NCBI GenBank assembly: GCA_030446685.1
Contig: JAUJMV010000008.1
Location: 132,071-183,035, forward strand
Source: Thermomicrobiales bacterium
GTDB lineage: Bacteria; Chloroflexota; Chloroflexia; Thermomicrobiales; CADCWN01
Direction of reading: 5' to 3'
DNA: 50,965 nucleotides
Below, piece by piece: positions 16,640-26,330 of the stretch. A program made the translations under genes and the position numbers. Position 1 is the first letter of the stretch; each line of letters opens with the position of its first letter. Under the pieces are notes generated by a model. It saw only the letters and a program-made list of their open reading frames with translations. It did no database searches and had not been told where the DNA came from.

Positions 16640-19426
16640 ATGGCGAACGCCAACGGCGCCCCCACCCGCACCACGACCCTCCCCAACGGCCTGACCGTGC
16701 TGACCCGCGAGATGCACCACGCCCCGCTCGCGACCTTCTGGGTCTGGTACCGCGTCGGCGCCCGCAACGAGGTCCCCGGCATCACCGGCATCTCCCACTG
16801 GGTCGAGCACATGCTCTTCAAGGGGACGCCCACGCTGGCGGCGGGCGAGATCTTCCGCCGCGTCAACAGCAACGGCGGCACCCTCAACGGCTTCACCTGG
16901 CTCGACTACACCGCCTACTACGAGACGCTGCCCGCCGACCGGCTCGACCTGGCCCTCGCGATCGAGTCCGACCGCATGATCAACGCCCGCTTCGACCCCG
17001 ACGAGGTCGCCTCCGAGCGCACGGTGATCATCTCCGAGAAGCAGGGGGGCGAGAACCACCCCACCACCCACCTGCGCGAGGCGACCGCCGCCGCCGCCTT
17101 CCGCATCCACCCCTACCGCCAGGGGGTGATCGGCTACCTCAGCGACCTCCAGGCGATCACCCGCGACGACCTCTACCGCCACTACCAGACCTACTACCGC
17201 CCGAACAACGCCGTCGTCGTCGCGGTCGGCGACTTCCGGACGGACGAGCTGCTGGCGAAGATCGAGGCCGCCTTCGGGCCGCTCCCCGCCGGCGGCGCGA
17301 TCCCCACCGTCCGCCCGGTCGAGCCGCCGCAGGAGGGGGAGCACCGCGTCGTCGTGCGCCGGCCCGGCCCGCTGCCCCACTTCCTGGTCGGCTACCACAC
17401 TCCGGCGGTCGCCAGCCCGGACGCCTTCCCGCTGCTGGTCCTCGACACCGTCCTCGGCGGCGCGGGAGCGATGGGCTTCTCGGGCGGGGCGAGCCTGGGG
17501 CGCTCGTCGCGCCTCTACCGCGCCCTGGTCGAGACCGGGCTCGCCTCCGGCGCGTCCTCGTCCTACGCCCTCACGCGCGATCCCTACCTCTTCAGCATCT
17601 CGGTCGCGCTGCGCCCGCAGGTCGCGCTGGCGGAGGTCGAGCGCGTCGTCTTCGCCGAGATCGACCGGCTGCGCGACGAGCCGGTGCCGGAGGAGGAGCT
17701 GGCGCGGGCGCTGAAGGGCATCCGCGCGCAGTTCGCCTACGCCAGCGAGGGCGTCACCAACGTCGCCTACTGGCTCGGCAGCCTCGAAACGATCCACACC
17801 CACACCCTCTACGACGAATTCATGGACCGCCTCGCCGCCGTCACCGCCGCCGACCTCCAGCGCGTCGCCCGCCAGTATCTCGGCGTCGAGAATCGCACGG
17901 TCGGCCACTTCGCCCCGAGCGACGCTGCCCCGAGCGGAGCGCAGGGGGCGACGAGCGACGAGCGGGCGGCGCTGTGGCTGCCGGACGGCCGGCAGTGGCT
18001 AACGGGGGGAGCGCGGGGTGCGGAGTGCGGGGTGCGGGATGACGAAGGGGAGGCCACCCCGACCGCATCCTCGGCGCTCACGCCCGTGCCGTTCACATTC
18101 GCGGACACCACCGGCGTCGCCCCGATCCCCAATCCGCAATCCGCAATCCGCAATCCGCAATCATTCCAGCGCCAAGCGCTGGATAACGGCATCGTCGTCC
18201 TCGGCAGTGAGCGCCCCGAGTCGCCGGCGGTGGCCCTGCGGGCGCGGCTGCGGGCCGGGGCGATCCACGACACGGCGGAGACGGAGGGGCTGGCGCGGCT
18301 GACGGCGGCCATGCTGCAGCACGGCACGGAGCGCTATTCGTTCGCCGAGTTGAACGACCTGACCGACGCGCTCGGCGCGTCGCTCGGCGCGGACGCGGGC
18401 CGCATGGCGGTCGAGCTGTCGGTGCGCTGCCTGGTGGAGGACTTCGACCGGATGGTCGGCATCCTGGCCGAGGTCGTGCGCCGCCCGACCTTCCCCCCCG
18501 AGGAGTTGGAGAAGGTGCGCGGGCAGACGCTCGCCGCGATCCTGCGGGGCGAGCAGGACACCCGCACCGTCGCCGAGCGCGCCCTGCGCGAGGCGGCCTA
18601 CCCGGCGGGGCATCCCTACGCCCGCTCGGTCGTCGGCACGCAAGGTTCGGTGGCGGGCCTCGACCGCGCCGCGCTGCAAGCGTTCCACGCCCGCCACTAC
18701 CGCCCCGACCTCCTCTCCTTCGCGGTCGTCGGCGGCGTCGGCTTCGACGCCGCCGTGGCGGCGATCGCGCGCGAGTTCGGCGACTGGCGCGCGGAGGGGG
18801 CGGCGCCCGCCTTCGACATCCCGCCCGCCGCCCCGCCGGACGAGGCGCGGCGGGTGGAGCGGACGCTGGCGGGCAAGACGCAGGCGGACATCGCGCTCGG
18901 CCTGCCGGCGATCGGCCGCGCCGATCCCGACTACTACGCGCTCGACATGGCGAACCTGATCCTCGGGCGGCTAGGGCTCTACGGCCGGCTCGGCAAGACG
19001 GTGCGCGAGGAGCAGGGGCTGGCCTACTACGCCTACAGCCTCCTCGAGGGGGGCAAGGGGCCGGGCGCCTGGGGGGCCAGGGCGGGCGTGGCCCCGGCCA
19101 ACGTCGAGCGCGCGATCGCCAGCATCGTCGCCGAGGTGCGGCGGCTGCGGGACGAGCCGGTCGACGAGGACGAGCTGGCCGACGCGCGCGACTTCCTCAC
19201 CGGCTCGCTGCCGCTGGCGCTGGAGGGGGCCGACGGCGTGGCGCGCACGCTGCTGGAGATCGAGTCCCACGACCTGGGGCTCGACTACCTGGACCGCTAC
19301 CCCGGCATCATCCGCGCCCTGACCCGCGAGCAGTTGCAGGAGGCCGCGCGCCGCCACCTCCTCCCCGACCGCCTGGCGATCGCCGTCGCCGGGCCGGGAC
19401 CGGACGGCGCGGAGCCCGCATCGTAG
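16640..19426 (+). CDS. Tandem M16 (insulinase-family) zinc peptidase
   Basis: A 928-residue protein with two complete M16 modules in one frame. Module 1 (about 1-430) opens TRTTTLPNGLTVLTREMHHA and carries the inverted zinc motif HWVEH near residue 54, with the downstream Glu of the ERTVIISEKQ region. Module 2 (about 515-920) lacks HxxEH (TAETEGLARLTAAMLQHG is at that place) and should be the inactive partner that closes the chamber, as in the bacterial alpha/beta peptidases. ATG 16640 follows GAGGCAGAG. The roughly 80-residue linker is low complexity and is partly translated heptad repeat ([12 protein letters not shown]). In many bacteria these modules are separate adjacent genes, so the linker may be a former intergenic junction. 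No signal peptide is seen. Confidence 0.85.
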   Translation: MANANGAPTRTTTLPNGLTVLTREMHHAPLATFWVWYRVGARNEVPGITGISHWVEHMLFKGTPTLAAGEIFRRVNSNGGTLNGFTWLDYTAYYETLPADRLDLALAIESDRMINARFDPDEVASERTVIISEKQGGENHPTTHLREATAAAAFRIHPYRQGVIGYLSDLQAITRDDLYRHYQTYYRPNNAVVVAVGDFRTDELLAKIEAAFGPLPAGGAIPTVRPVEPPQEGEHRVVVRRPGPLPHFLVGYHTPAVASPDAFPLLVLDTVLGGAGAMGFSGGASLGRSSRLYRALVETGLASGASSSYALTRDPYLFSISVALRPQVALAEVERVVFAEIDRLRDEPVPEEELARALKGIRAQFAYASEGVTNVAYWLGSLETIHTHTLYDEFMDRLAAVTAADLQRVARQYLGVENRTVGHFAPSDAAPSGAQGATSDERAALWLPDGRQWLTGGARGAECGVRDDEGEATPTASSALTPVPFTFADTTGVAPIPNPQSAIRNPQSFQRQALDNGIVVLGSERPESPAVALRARLRAGAIHDTAETEGLARLTAAMLQHGTERYSFAELNDLTDALGASLGADAGRMAVELSVRCLVEDFDRMVGILAEVVRRPTFPPEELEKVRGQTLAAILRGEQDTRTVAERALREAAYPAGHPYARSVVGTQGSVAGLDRAALQAFHARHYRPDLLSFAVVGGVGFDAAVAAIAREFGDWRAEGAAPAFDIPPAAPPDEARRVERTLAGKTQADIALGLPAIGRADPDYYALDMANLILGRLGLYGRLGKTVREEQGLAYYAYSLLEGGKGPGAWGARAGVAPANVERAIASIVAEVRRLRDEPVDEDELADARDFLTGSLPLALEGADGVARTLLEIESHDLGLDYLDRYPGIIRALTREQLQEAARRHLLPDRLAIAVAGPGPDGAEPAS
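18009..18164. repeat. Heptad repeats inside the M16 linker
   Basis: The left array 18009-18040 (GCGGGGT and GCGGAGT units) and the right array 18126-18164 (AATCCGC repeated four to five times) are partly complementary (TGCGGA against TCCGCA). They lie in frame between the two M16 modules. The right array is nearly identical to that at 45655-45691, which sits in a true intergenic gap. Confidence 0.75.
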
Positions 19427-19586
19427 GGGCGGTTCGCGGCGGACCCGCCACCGATACGGCGATCCGCTGGCCCACTGGGAGAGGTGGAAGGGGCACCCCG
19501 CGCGCTGCACCGGCGCGAGCACTTGTCGCCGACGTCACCCTGTTCTACGACGCCGTGAGCGGTGTTCGCCGGGCGGGGCAAGTCCT

Positions 19587-20195
19587 TTAGAGCGTCGTGT
19601 CGGGCGCGTCCGCGAAGAAGTCGGCGACCGCGGCGCGCACCGGCAGCGTCGGCGAGACGAGTTCGCCCTCCGGCGCGACGTGCGCCACCTGGAGGTACTG
19701 GCCGCTGGCCCGCTCCGGCTCGCTGTGGACGAGGATATCGCGCTCGCCGGGGCGGATGACCCAGTACTCCGGCACGCCCGCCCGCGCGTAGGCCGCCCGC
19801 TTCACCACCAGGTCCTGCTCGGGATTCGAGGGCGACAACACCTCCACCAGCAGCGCCGCGACGCCGTAGATGTGCCGATCCCGCATCATGCCCAGGTCGG
19901 CCGCGCGGACGACCACGATGTCAGGCTGGACCGGGTCGCATCCCGGCATGAAGAGGCCGATCGGCGCCCAGAGCGTCACGCCAAGCGCGGCATCGTCGAT
20001 GGCGCGGAATAAGGTGCGCACCACTTGGCGCACGATCCACTGGTGGAAGTTGCTCGGCGCGGTCGTCACGTAGAGCACCCCGTCGATAATCTCGTAGCGG
20101 TCACCGTCGTTCGGCAGCCGCTCCCAATCCGCCGCCGTCCAGTTCGCGTCGGTCGAGCGGAGCGTGACGTCGCGTGGCAGTGCGATCAGCGACAT
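19587..20195 (-). CDS. Uma2-family putative restriction endonuclease (DUF820)
   Basis: A 202-residue Uma2/DUF820 protein. The N-terminus has the typical TAADWERLPNDGDRYEIIDG (RYELIDG-like). PVQPDIVVV supplies the PD ligand, VAALLVEVLSPSNPEQD the EV strand and serine-proline turn, and VKRAAYARAGVPEYWVIRPG the Lys helix plus EYWxI motif. It is a fuller match to the family than the copy at 12803-13459 and clearly diverged from it. ATG 20195 with GGAGG upstream is preferred over a Met 90 bases earlier. A -10 box lies about 80 bp upstream. Nuclease activity is a family prediction; no cognate modification gene is adjacent. Confidence 0.8.
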   Translation of the reverse strand: MSLIALPRDVTLRSTDANWTAADWERLPNDGDRYEIIDGVLYVTTAPSNFHQWIVRQVVRTLFRAIDDAALGVTLWAPIGLFMPGCDPVQPDIVVVRAADLGMMRDRHIYGVAALLVEVLSPSNPEQDLVVKRAAYARAGVPEYWVIRPGERDILVHSEPERASGQYLQVAHVAPEGELVSPTLPVRAAVADFFADAPDTTL

Positions 20196-20273
20196 CGGTC
20201 CCTCCTGCGATCGGACGCATCCAACGGACGCGACCCCTCGCGCATCCGCGGCATCACATCGCGCCCACAGCGG

Positions 20274-20279
20274 AGTATA
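20274..20279 (-). promoter_or_regulatory. Putative -10 box for the Uma2 gene
   Basis: TATACT (within GTCGTATACTCC) on the minus strand lies about 80 bp upstream of the Uma2 start. It is in the 343 bp gap 20196-20538, which otherwise contains no gene. Confidence 0.4.
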
Positions 20280-20465
20280 CGACACAGCGGCCTACGGCCG
20301 CGAAAGCTGGCCGGTGCGGCCCAATCCGAGGCGGGAGCCGCAGTGGCGTCCCGCGCATCGATCGCGGCAGCGGCACAGGGCCACCACCGGCGCCGCAGCG
20401 CCACCCTCGTCGCGCCAGCCGTTCCGTTCCCGCGAGACGGTCGGCATCCCGGCGTGGGTGTGCGG

Positions 20466-20471
20466 TAGAAT
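20466..20471 (+). promoter_or_regulatory. Putative -10 box for tatC
   Basis: TAGAAT, about 68 bp upstream of the tatC start on the plus strand. The -35 region is weak. It is the best candidate in the divergent gap shared with the Uma2 gene. Confidence 0.35.
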
Positions 20472-20538
20472 GATGCCCTACGACGCCGGGAACGAGGCGG
20501 GACTGCCGGCCGATGGCCGGGGCGAAGGAGGCGGACCG

Positions 20539-21413
20539 ATGAGCGACGCCGACAGCGCGCGACCGGGCGACGGGGCCGGCGAGTCGGACCGGCCGATGAC
20601 CTTGCAGGAACACCTGGCGGAGTTGCGCGGCCGGCTGATCAAGGCGGGCCTCGGGGTCGTCGCCGGCATGGTCGGCGGCTTCTTCGTCGCCGAGCGCATC
20701 CTCGGCTCGATGCAGTCCAGGGTCATCGGCGCCGATCCGGAGGGGCGGATCGTCCAGACCAACCTCACCGAGGCGATCTCGGTCTACTTCAAAATCAGCT
20801 TCTCTATGTCGGCATCGCGCTCGCCATGCCGCTGATCCTCTACCAGGCCATCCGCTTCCTCGCGCCGGGGCTGACCCGGACGGAGAAGGGCTACGTCTTC
20901 GCGATGCTGCCCTGCACCCTCGCCTTCTTCGCGCTCGGCGTCGCGTTCTCATCACTGGTCGCGGTCCCGAACATGATCCGCTTCCTGCTGGAGTTCAGCA
21001 AGCGCCTGGGGATCGCCAACACCATCCGCGTCGAGGACATCCTCGGGTTCTACGCGACCCTCTCCCTCTGGACCGGCATCGTCTTCGAGATGCCCCTGCT
21101 GATGTTCCTCCTGGCCTCGCTCAACGTCGTGCCCTACCGGACCCTGCGCCGCGGCCGCAAGTACGCGGCGGTCGGCCTGATGGTCCTCGCCGCGGTCATC
21201 ACGCCGACCCCCGAGCCGACGAGCATGCTGATCATCTGGGCGCCGATGTACCTGCTGTTCGAGCTCGGCCTGATCCTCGCGCGCTTCGCCCGCCCGCGCC
21301 GGCGGACCTCCGGCCTGGCGCTGCTCGCCGGCGCGCTCTACCTGGGCGCGGCGCCCTACGTCCGCGCCGTCCGGGCCGTCCACGCGCGCCGCCGCGCCGG
21401 GGCGCTGGCGTAA
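20539..21413 (+). CDS. tatC: Twin-arginine translocase subunit TatC (one frameshift)
   Basis: A multispanning inner-membrane subunit that recognises twin-arginine signal peptides. The N-terminus MTLQEHLAELRGRLIKAGLG has the conserved HLxELRxRL cytoplasmic motif. VYFKISF then shifts frame near 20800-20808 to LYVGIALAMPLILYQAIRFLAPGL. YVFAMLPCTLAFFALGVAFS, the EDILGFYATLSLW region, the GIVFEMPLLMFLLA segment with the conserved Phe-Glu, and AVITPTPEPTSMLIIWAPMY follow, all classic. With the shift repaired the length is about 290 residues and six membrane segments. ATG 20539 has GGAGGCGGACC ahead. tatA is not in the window. The single shift in a conserved gene is probably a sequence error. Confidence 0.88.
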
Positions 21414-21538
21414 CGGCCCACCGCCGGCTCGCGCCCGGTGGCGGCTGGCCGGGGGCAGGGCGGCGTGCGCGACGGTGTGCCGAAGCCCAATCAGCCGACT
21501 GAATGGCCGTATCACCACGACGCGTGGGAACGGTCCTT

Positions 21539-21564
21539 CCCCTCTCCCAAGGTTGGGAGAGGGG
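21539..21564. terminator. CCCCTCTCC-type hairpin after tatC
   Basis: CCCCTCTCCCAA and TTGGGAGAGGGG form a perfect 12 bp stem about 125 bp downstream of tatC. There is no T tract. This may be a terminator or a copy of a dispersed repeat; a related CCCCTCTCCT/AGGAGAGGGG hairpin is at 46355-46377. Confidence 0.45.
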
Positions 21565-21655
21565 TGCCGCCGGGTGCCCCCTGGGCGTGGCGGCGGGGGT
21601 GAGGGCCGTCGAACCTTGGCCCCCCTGTAGGGGGATGCGCTATCATGTCCGCGTG

Positions 21656-22925
21656 ATGAAAGCATCTCTCGGGCGGATCGCGCGCCCCGCGGCCGCCGCG
21701 CGCTGGCGGCTGCTCGCGCTGCTGGCCGGCCAACTGATCTCCTGGACCGGCAACCGCATCAGCGCGGTCGCGCTGCCGCTGCTGGTGATCGAGCGGTACG
21801 GCGTCGGGCTGTCGCTGGGCCTGATCGCCGCCACCCGCCTGGTCCCGCGCGTCCTCCTCGGGCCGTGGGCCGGGGCGCTGGTGGACCGCCTGCCCCGGCG
21901 CGCGACCGTCGCGGCCGCCAACGTCGCCAGCGCCGGACTGGTGGCCTTGATCCCCTTCACCACGAGCCTGCCCCAACTCTACCTGCTCGGCGCGGCGCTC
22001 GGCGTGGTGGAGACGCTGCTGCGCCCGGCCAGCTTCGCGCTGCTGCCGGAGGTCTTTCCCAGGGACGATCTCTACCGGGTCAACGCCGCGCAGGAGATCA
22101 TCGACGCGGTCTCCAACCTGGCGGGTCCGGCGCTGGCGATCGCGCTGGTGACCGGCCTCGGCGTCGGGGGCGCCTTCGCCGTCGACGCGGCCTCCTTCCT
22201 GCTCGCCGCGCTGCGCCTGGCCGCGCTGCGCCCGCTCCCCGCCGCCGAGCATCCCGCCGCGCCGGCCGCCGGGCGCTGGCCGCCGGCGCCGGCTCGTTCG
22301 GCGCGGCCTGGCGCATCCTGCGCGACGACCGCGACGGGTCGCTGCCGCTCCTGCTGGCGGTCAACGCCGTCTACACCCTCGGGATCGGCGCGCTGCTGGT
22401 CCTCTACGCGCCGCTGGCGCTCGGGCCGCTCGGGGCCGGGGAATGGGGCTTCGGCGCCCTGGTCACGGCGACCGGGCTCGGCGCGCTCCTCGGCGTCCTG
22501 CTCGCGCCGCGCTTCGGCCCGCGCCTGACGCCGCGCCGGCTGCTGGCGCAACTCGCGCTGTCCGGCCTGCTGCTGCTGGCGGCCGGGCCGCTGCGCGCCT
22601 TCTGGCCGGTCGCGATTCTGCTGACGCTGGCGCACATCCCGGAGAGCTTCGCCTACCTCGTCTTCGCCACCGAATCGCAGCGCCGCGTCCCGGCGCGGCT
22701 CCTCGGGCGCTACTACGGCGTGGCGATGACGATCCTGGCGGCGGCGCTGCTGCTCGGCAACCTGCTCGGCGGGCTCGGCGCCGCGCGCCTGGATCCGCGG
22801 ATCGGCGTTTCTCTCGTCGGCGCGGGCTTCATCGCGGCGGCGCTGGCGGGCCTGGCCCTCGCCCCCCGGCTCGGTCGCGCCCCCGCGGCCGCCGACCAAC
22901 ACGCCCCCGCAGCCGGGGGGAGTAG
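21656..22925 (+). CDS. MFS transporter (frameshifted)
   Basis: A major facilitator superfamily exporter-like protein with about 12 membrane helices. The first half reads LLALLAGQLISWTGNRISAV, GPWAGALVDRLPRRATVAAA (the loop 2-3 DRLPRR motif) and AVDAASFLLAALRLAALRPL. Near 22275 the frame changes to SFGAAWRILRDDRDGSLPLL, and it continues to the last helices at about 22860. A second shift in the G run at 22915-22920 would let it end at the TAG 22923-22925; otherwise it reads into the next gene. A TATCAT box at 21641-21646 sits only about seven bases before the GTG/ATG at 21653-21658, so the mRNA may be leaderless. Family is like NarK/antibiotic exporters (MFS_3 style). Substrate unknown. Confidence 0.7.
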
Positions 22926-22928
22926 CCG

Positions 22929-23695
22929 ATGGCCTGGCCGCACTGGCGGCCCCGCCGCCCGAGGGGCTATCTGCGCGACCGGCAGCGCGCCGCGTCCCGC
23001 CGGGCCGCGGCGGCAACCGTCGCGACGCTGCTGGCGGGCACGCTGGCGGCGCTCGGCGCTGTCGTCGCCTTCGCCGTCGCGCCGCCGCCCGTCGCGGCCG
23101 GCGTCGCGGTCGCGCTGCTCTTGCTGCCTCTTGCTGCTTGGATCGCCTCCCGGCGTGCGGCGGGGCGGGCGGCGCGCTTCCGGGCCGGCGCGCGGGGCGA
23201 GGACGCGCTCGAACGGGCGCTGGCCGCGGCGCTCCGCGACGACTACACCCTCTACCGCAACCTGCACCTCCCCGGCGGCGGGGGCGACCTCGACGGCGTG
23301 CTGCTGGGGCCGCCCGGCCTGATCCTGCTGGAGAACAAAGCCTACCGCGGCGAATTCGTCATCTTCGGCGACCGCTGGACCCGTGCCGCCGCGCCGGGCA
23401 GCCCCGACCTGCACCCCTGGCACGGCAGCCCGACCGCGCAGGCCGCCCGCGACGCCGCGCGCCTCGCCGCGCCTGGCTGGCGGACCGCGACCCCACCCTC
23501 GCCGCCGTCCCGATCCACCCCGTCGTCGCCCTCTCCTCCGGCCGCGTGCGCGAGCAGCGCCGCCGGCCGAGCGTCCCGGTCGTCCCGCTCGCCGACCTCG
23601 GGCGCCACATCCGCCGCCTGCCCCGCACCCGCCGGCTCGATCGGGATCAATGGGCGGCACTTGCGGCGGCCCTCGATCGGTTGAACGAGGATTAG
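22929..23695 (+). CDS. NERD domain protein (nuclease-related, frameshifted)
   Basis: The N-terminus has two hydrophobic stretches (TVATLLAGTLAALGAVVAFA, then VAAGVAVALLLLPLAAWIA), suggesting a membrane anchor. A NERD domain follows from about residue 95: GARGEDALERALAAALRDDY, LPGGGGDLDGVLLGPPGLIL and LENKAYRGEFVIFGDRW. It keeps the Glu of GED, the second Asp of DLD and the E-x-K of LENK that define this restriction-like fold. A shift near 23470 moves the rest (LADRDPTLAAVPIHPVVALS, and SVPVVPLADLGRHIRRLP) to another frame. It starts four bases after the probable MFS stop, so the two are likely cotranscribed. Function of NERD proteins is poorly known. Confidence 0.7.
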
Positions 23696-23849
23696 GCCGG
23701 AACGGCCCCCGAACTGGGGGGAGAAGGGCCAGACGATCGCATCAGCCTTCCGAGTACGTCACCAGTCGGCCCTCGCATCCTCCATATCAAAACGGCCTGC
23801 GAGGATTGGCTGACAAGGGGCGGATTGATGACGCGGCCCTCGCGGTGGC

Positions 23850-24600
23850 CGGGCGCTGGTGGCGGTGCGGCGCGGCGGCGCGGCGGGCCGGTGGCGCGGG
23901 GGCCGGCCAGCGCCGCGGCCAGGCGCGCCCCCGCGCCGCCAGCCGGCCCGGCCGACTCAGCCCGCGGCGGAAGCCCGTGTCCAGATGCGCACGCCGTGCC
24001 AGCGACGCCACCACCGGCGCCAGGTCCAGTGCCGCGCCACCCGCACCGCTGGTCGGTCCGGCGCGTGCGCTGCCACTGCGCGCCGCGGCGCGCGTCTTGA
24101 AGCACCCCCGCGCCGGCCCAGCCCGGCCCGGCACCAACGCGCGCGCAGCCCGCACCAGGCGACGCCGATCCGGTCCGGCGGCAGGGCGGTCAGCATGCGC
24201 TGCCCTGCGGCGCCCTGCTCGGCCGGCGCCAGTGGCGCCCTGGGGGCACCACCACCAGCGCCGCAGGCGCGCCGCAGCGCGCTGGTCGGCGGTTGAGGTG
24301 CCAGGCCAGCGCGCTGCCCGGTAGGTCGCGCGCCGACCGCCAGCGCGGTGGTCGCCGCGGAGCCCCGGCACCAACGCGCGCGCGCCCGCCCGCCACCGCT
24401 GGCCGGCCACCTGGAAGCGGATCGTCTCCTGGACGCGCAGGGCGGGGCGCCAGCCGGGCTGGCGGATGCGCTGCCGCCGCGGGCGCCACAGCCCCTGCTC
24501 CGCCGGCGCCAGGCCCCACTGCTGCGCCGGGCGCAGGTGGGGCAAGTGGCGCGCGATCAGCTCCAGGATCTGGTCGGATTCCCTGGGAAAGCACAGGCGT
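23850..24600 (-). pseudogene. Decayed DDE-type transposase remnant
   Basis: No intact gene lies between 23696 and 25115. On the minus strand, fragments in changing frames recall a DDE transposase family common in Chloroflexota: ILELIARHLPHLRPAQQWGLA, then directly LAPAEQGLWRPRRQRI and LRVQETIRFQVAGQRW, ALVPGLRG, LTALPPDRIGVAWCGLRA and WQRTRRTD with VARHW. The segment between the N-terminal and AEQGLW pieces, where catalytic residues would be expected, is missing. Repeated frame changes and a deletion indicate an old inactive copy. The family assignment is from recall of the motif order. No clear terminal inverted repeats or target duplications were found. Confidence 0.55.
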
Positions 24601-25003
24601 CCCCTCCAGCCTCAGGGTTGCCCGGCACACCCATGATGCCAGAGGGCGCGGCGCTTGCCCACTGTTGACGCGCTTCACTCCCGATACCTCCCCTGGTGAG
24701 CCCGGGATGGGGGGCCGGGGGGCGCCCCCGCAGGCAATGCCCCCACACCGCCCGGCCGGTCGCTGGCACCACCCGCCCCCCGCCGCGGGTCCGTCCTGAT
24801 ACGCCGGTCTCTAATCCGCCCGCGCGGGCGCACGCGGGATCTGGCCAGCCCGCGCGAACGGCAAAACGACGAAACGAACCCCGCGCGCCGGTCGGCTTTT
24901 CGGCGTCACGGCTGGGAAAACCCGGTCACGGCGCCCGCGCGGGACCGCCCCCAAACACCCCCCAAATGCCGCCGACCCCGCGCGTTTTCGCGCCGATCGG
25001 CCG

Positions 25004-25012
25004 TGCTATACT
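25004..25012 (+). promoter_or_regulatory. Extended -10 promoter of the M20 peptidase gene
   Basis: TGCTATACT (TGn plus TATACT) lies about 105 bp before the peptidase start. The identical nine-base motif precedes the deacetylase-like gene at 34429-34437. The preceding stretch 24600-25000 is C-rich and shows no gene. Confidence 0.5.
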
Positions 25013-25115
25013 ACTCGTCGCCGCCCACGCTCCACGCGCACGCCGCGTGCGCGATCCGGCGCGCGACCGGGCGACGGGCGAGCGGGGACAGGGCGCGAGC
25101 AGAGTGGAGGGGCGG

Positions 25116-26276
25116 GTGGCGAAAGATCGCGCGGGCTACGGGTGGGACCGACCGGCGGTGCGCGCGGCGCTGGCCGCCGCCGAGCGCGGCGGCCCGGCGA
25201 CGGCCGATCTCGCCCGCCGCATCTGCGCGATCCCCGCGCCGACCTTCGAGGAGGCCGAGCGCGCCGCCTTCGTCCGCGACCAGTTCGCCGGCCCCGACCT
25301 CCAGGTCGCCGGCGACCCCGCCGGCAACGTGATCGCCCGCCGGCCCGGCCGCCAGCGCGCCGGCGCCCTCCTCCTCGCCGCGCACACCGACACTGTCTTC
25401 CCGCGCGGCACCGACCTCACCGTGCGCGAGCGCAACGGCCGCCTCTACGGCCCCGGCATCGGCGACAACAGCCTGGCGGTCGCCTCCATCATCATGCTGC
25501 CGCGCGTCCTCGACGCCGCCGGCCTGCGCACCCGCCACGACCTCCTCCTCTGCGCCAACACCGGCGAGGAGGGGCTCGGCGACCTGCGCGGCATCAAGCA
25601 GATCGTCGCGGACCACCGGGACGGCCTCGGCGCGGTGATCGCGGTCGAGGGGCACAACCTCGGGCGCGTCACCCACCAGGCGGTCGGCTCGCGCCGGCTG
25701 CGGGTCGCCGTCGAGGGGCCGGGCGGCCACAGTTGGGGCGCCTTCGGCAACCCCAGCGCCATCCACGCCCTCGGCGAGATCATCGCCGCCATCGCCCGCC
25801 TCCCCGTGCCGCGCGAGCCGAAGACGACCTTCAACGTCGGCCTGATCGAGGGCGGCGTCTCGGTCAACACGATCGCCCCCGCCGCCAGCCTCGTCCTCGA
25901 CCTGCGCTCGACCGACCCCGCCGCGCTCGCGACGCTCGAAGGCCAGGTCCGCGAGATCCTCCGCCGCGCCGAGGGGGGCGGCATCCGCGTCCGCGACGAG
26001 GTCATCGGCGACCGCCCCGCCGGCGCCCTCCCCCCCGACGCCCCGCTGGTGCGCGCCGTCCTCGACGCCCTGCGCGAGCTGGGGGTCGAGCCGGTCCTCG
26101 ACGCCTCCAGCACCGACGCCAACGTGCCGCTCGCCGCCGGCATCCCGGCCGTCTGCATCGGCCTCACCCGCGGCGGCCACGCCCACCGCGAGGACGAGTT
26201 CATCGAGCTCGCCCCGATCGGGCGCGGCCTGCAGCAGCTCGTCCTCCTCGTCGCCGCCCTGGCCGGGGTGGCCTAG
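25116..26276 (+). CDS. M20-family metallopeptidase (PepT/CPG2-like)
   Basis: A cytosolic dizinc aminopeptidase or carboxypeptidase of 386 residues. ICAIPAPTFEEAERA opens the catalytic domain. LLLAAHTDTVFPRG supplies the first zinc His and the following Asp; GPGIGDNSLAVASII the bridging Asp; NTGEEGLGDLRG the catalytic Glu pair; and AVEGHN the next ligand position. The lid domain is at about 190-300 (GPGGHSWGAFGNPSAIHALG). Near the end, TRGGHAHREDEFIEL gives the last His ligand. GTG 25116 with GGAGGGG just upstream is chosen; an in-frame GTG 12 bases earlier is possible. It runs toward dinG with a large inverted repeat between. Substrate is probably small peptides. Confidence 0.8.
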   Translation: MAKDRAGYGWDRPAVRAALAAAERGGPATADLARRICAIPAPTFEEAERAAFVRDQFAGPDLQVAGDPAGNVIARRPGRQRAGALLLAAHTDTVFPRGTDLTVRERNGRLYGPGIGDNSLAVASIIMLPRVLDAAGLRTRHDLLLCANTGEEGLGDLRGIKQIVADHRDGLGAVIAVEGHNLGRVTHQAVGSRRLRVAVEGPGGHSWGAFGNPSAIHALGEIIAAIARLPVPREPKTTFNVGLIEGGVSVNTIAPAASLVLDLRSTDPAALATLEGQVREILRRAEGGGIRVRDEVIGDRPAGALPPDAPLVRAVLDALRELGVEPVLDASSTDANVPLAAGIPAVCIGLTRGGHAHREDEFIELAPIGRGLQQLVLLVAALAGVA

Positions 26277-26330
26277 ATGGCCGGGCGAAGGATCGCGGCG
26301 GTCCACGCTGGGTGGACGCGTAAGAAATCG

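Noticed and set aside
23383-24324. Plus-strand open frame of 313 codons in the gene desert
   Set aside because: Low-complexity Arg/Ala/Pro composition. The opposite strand explains the region better as transposase debris.
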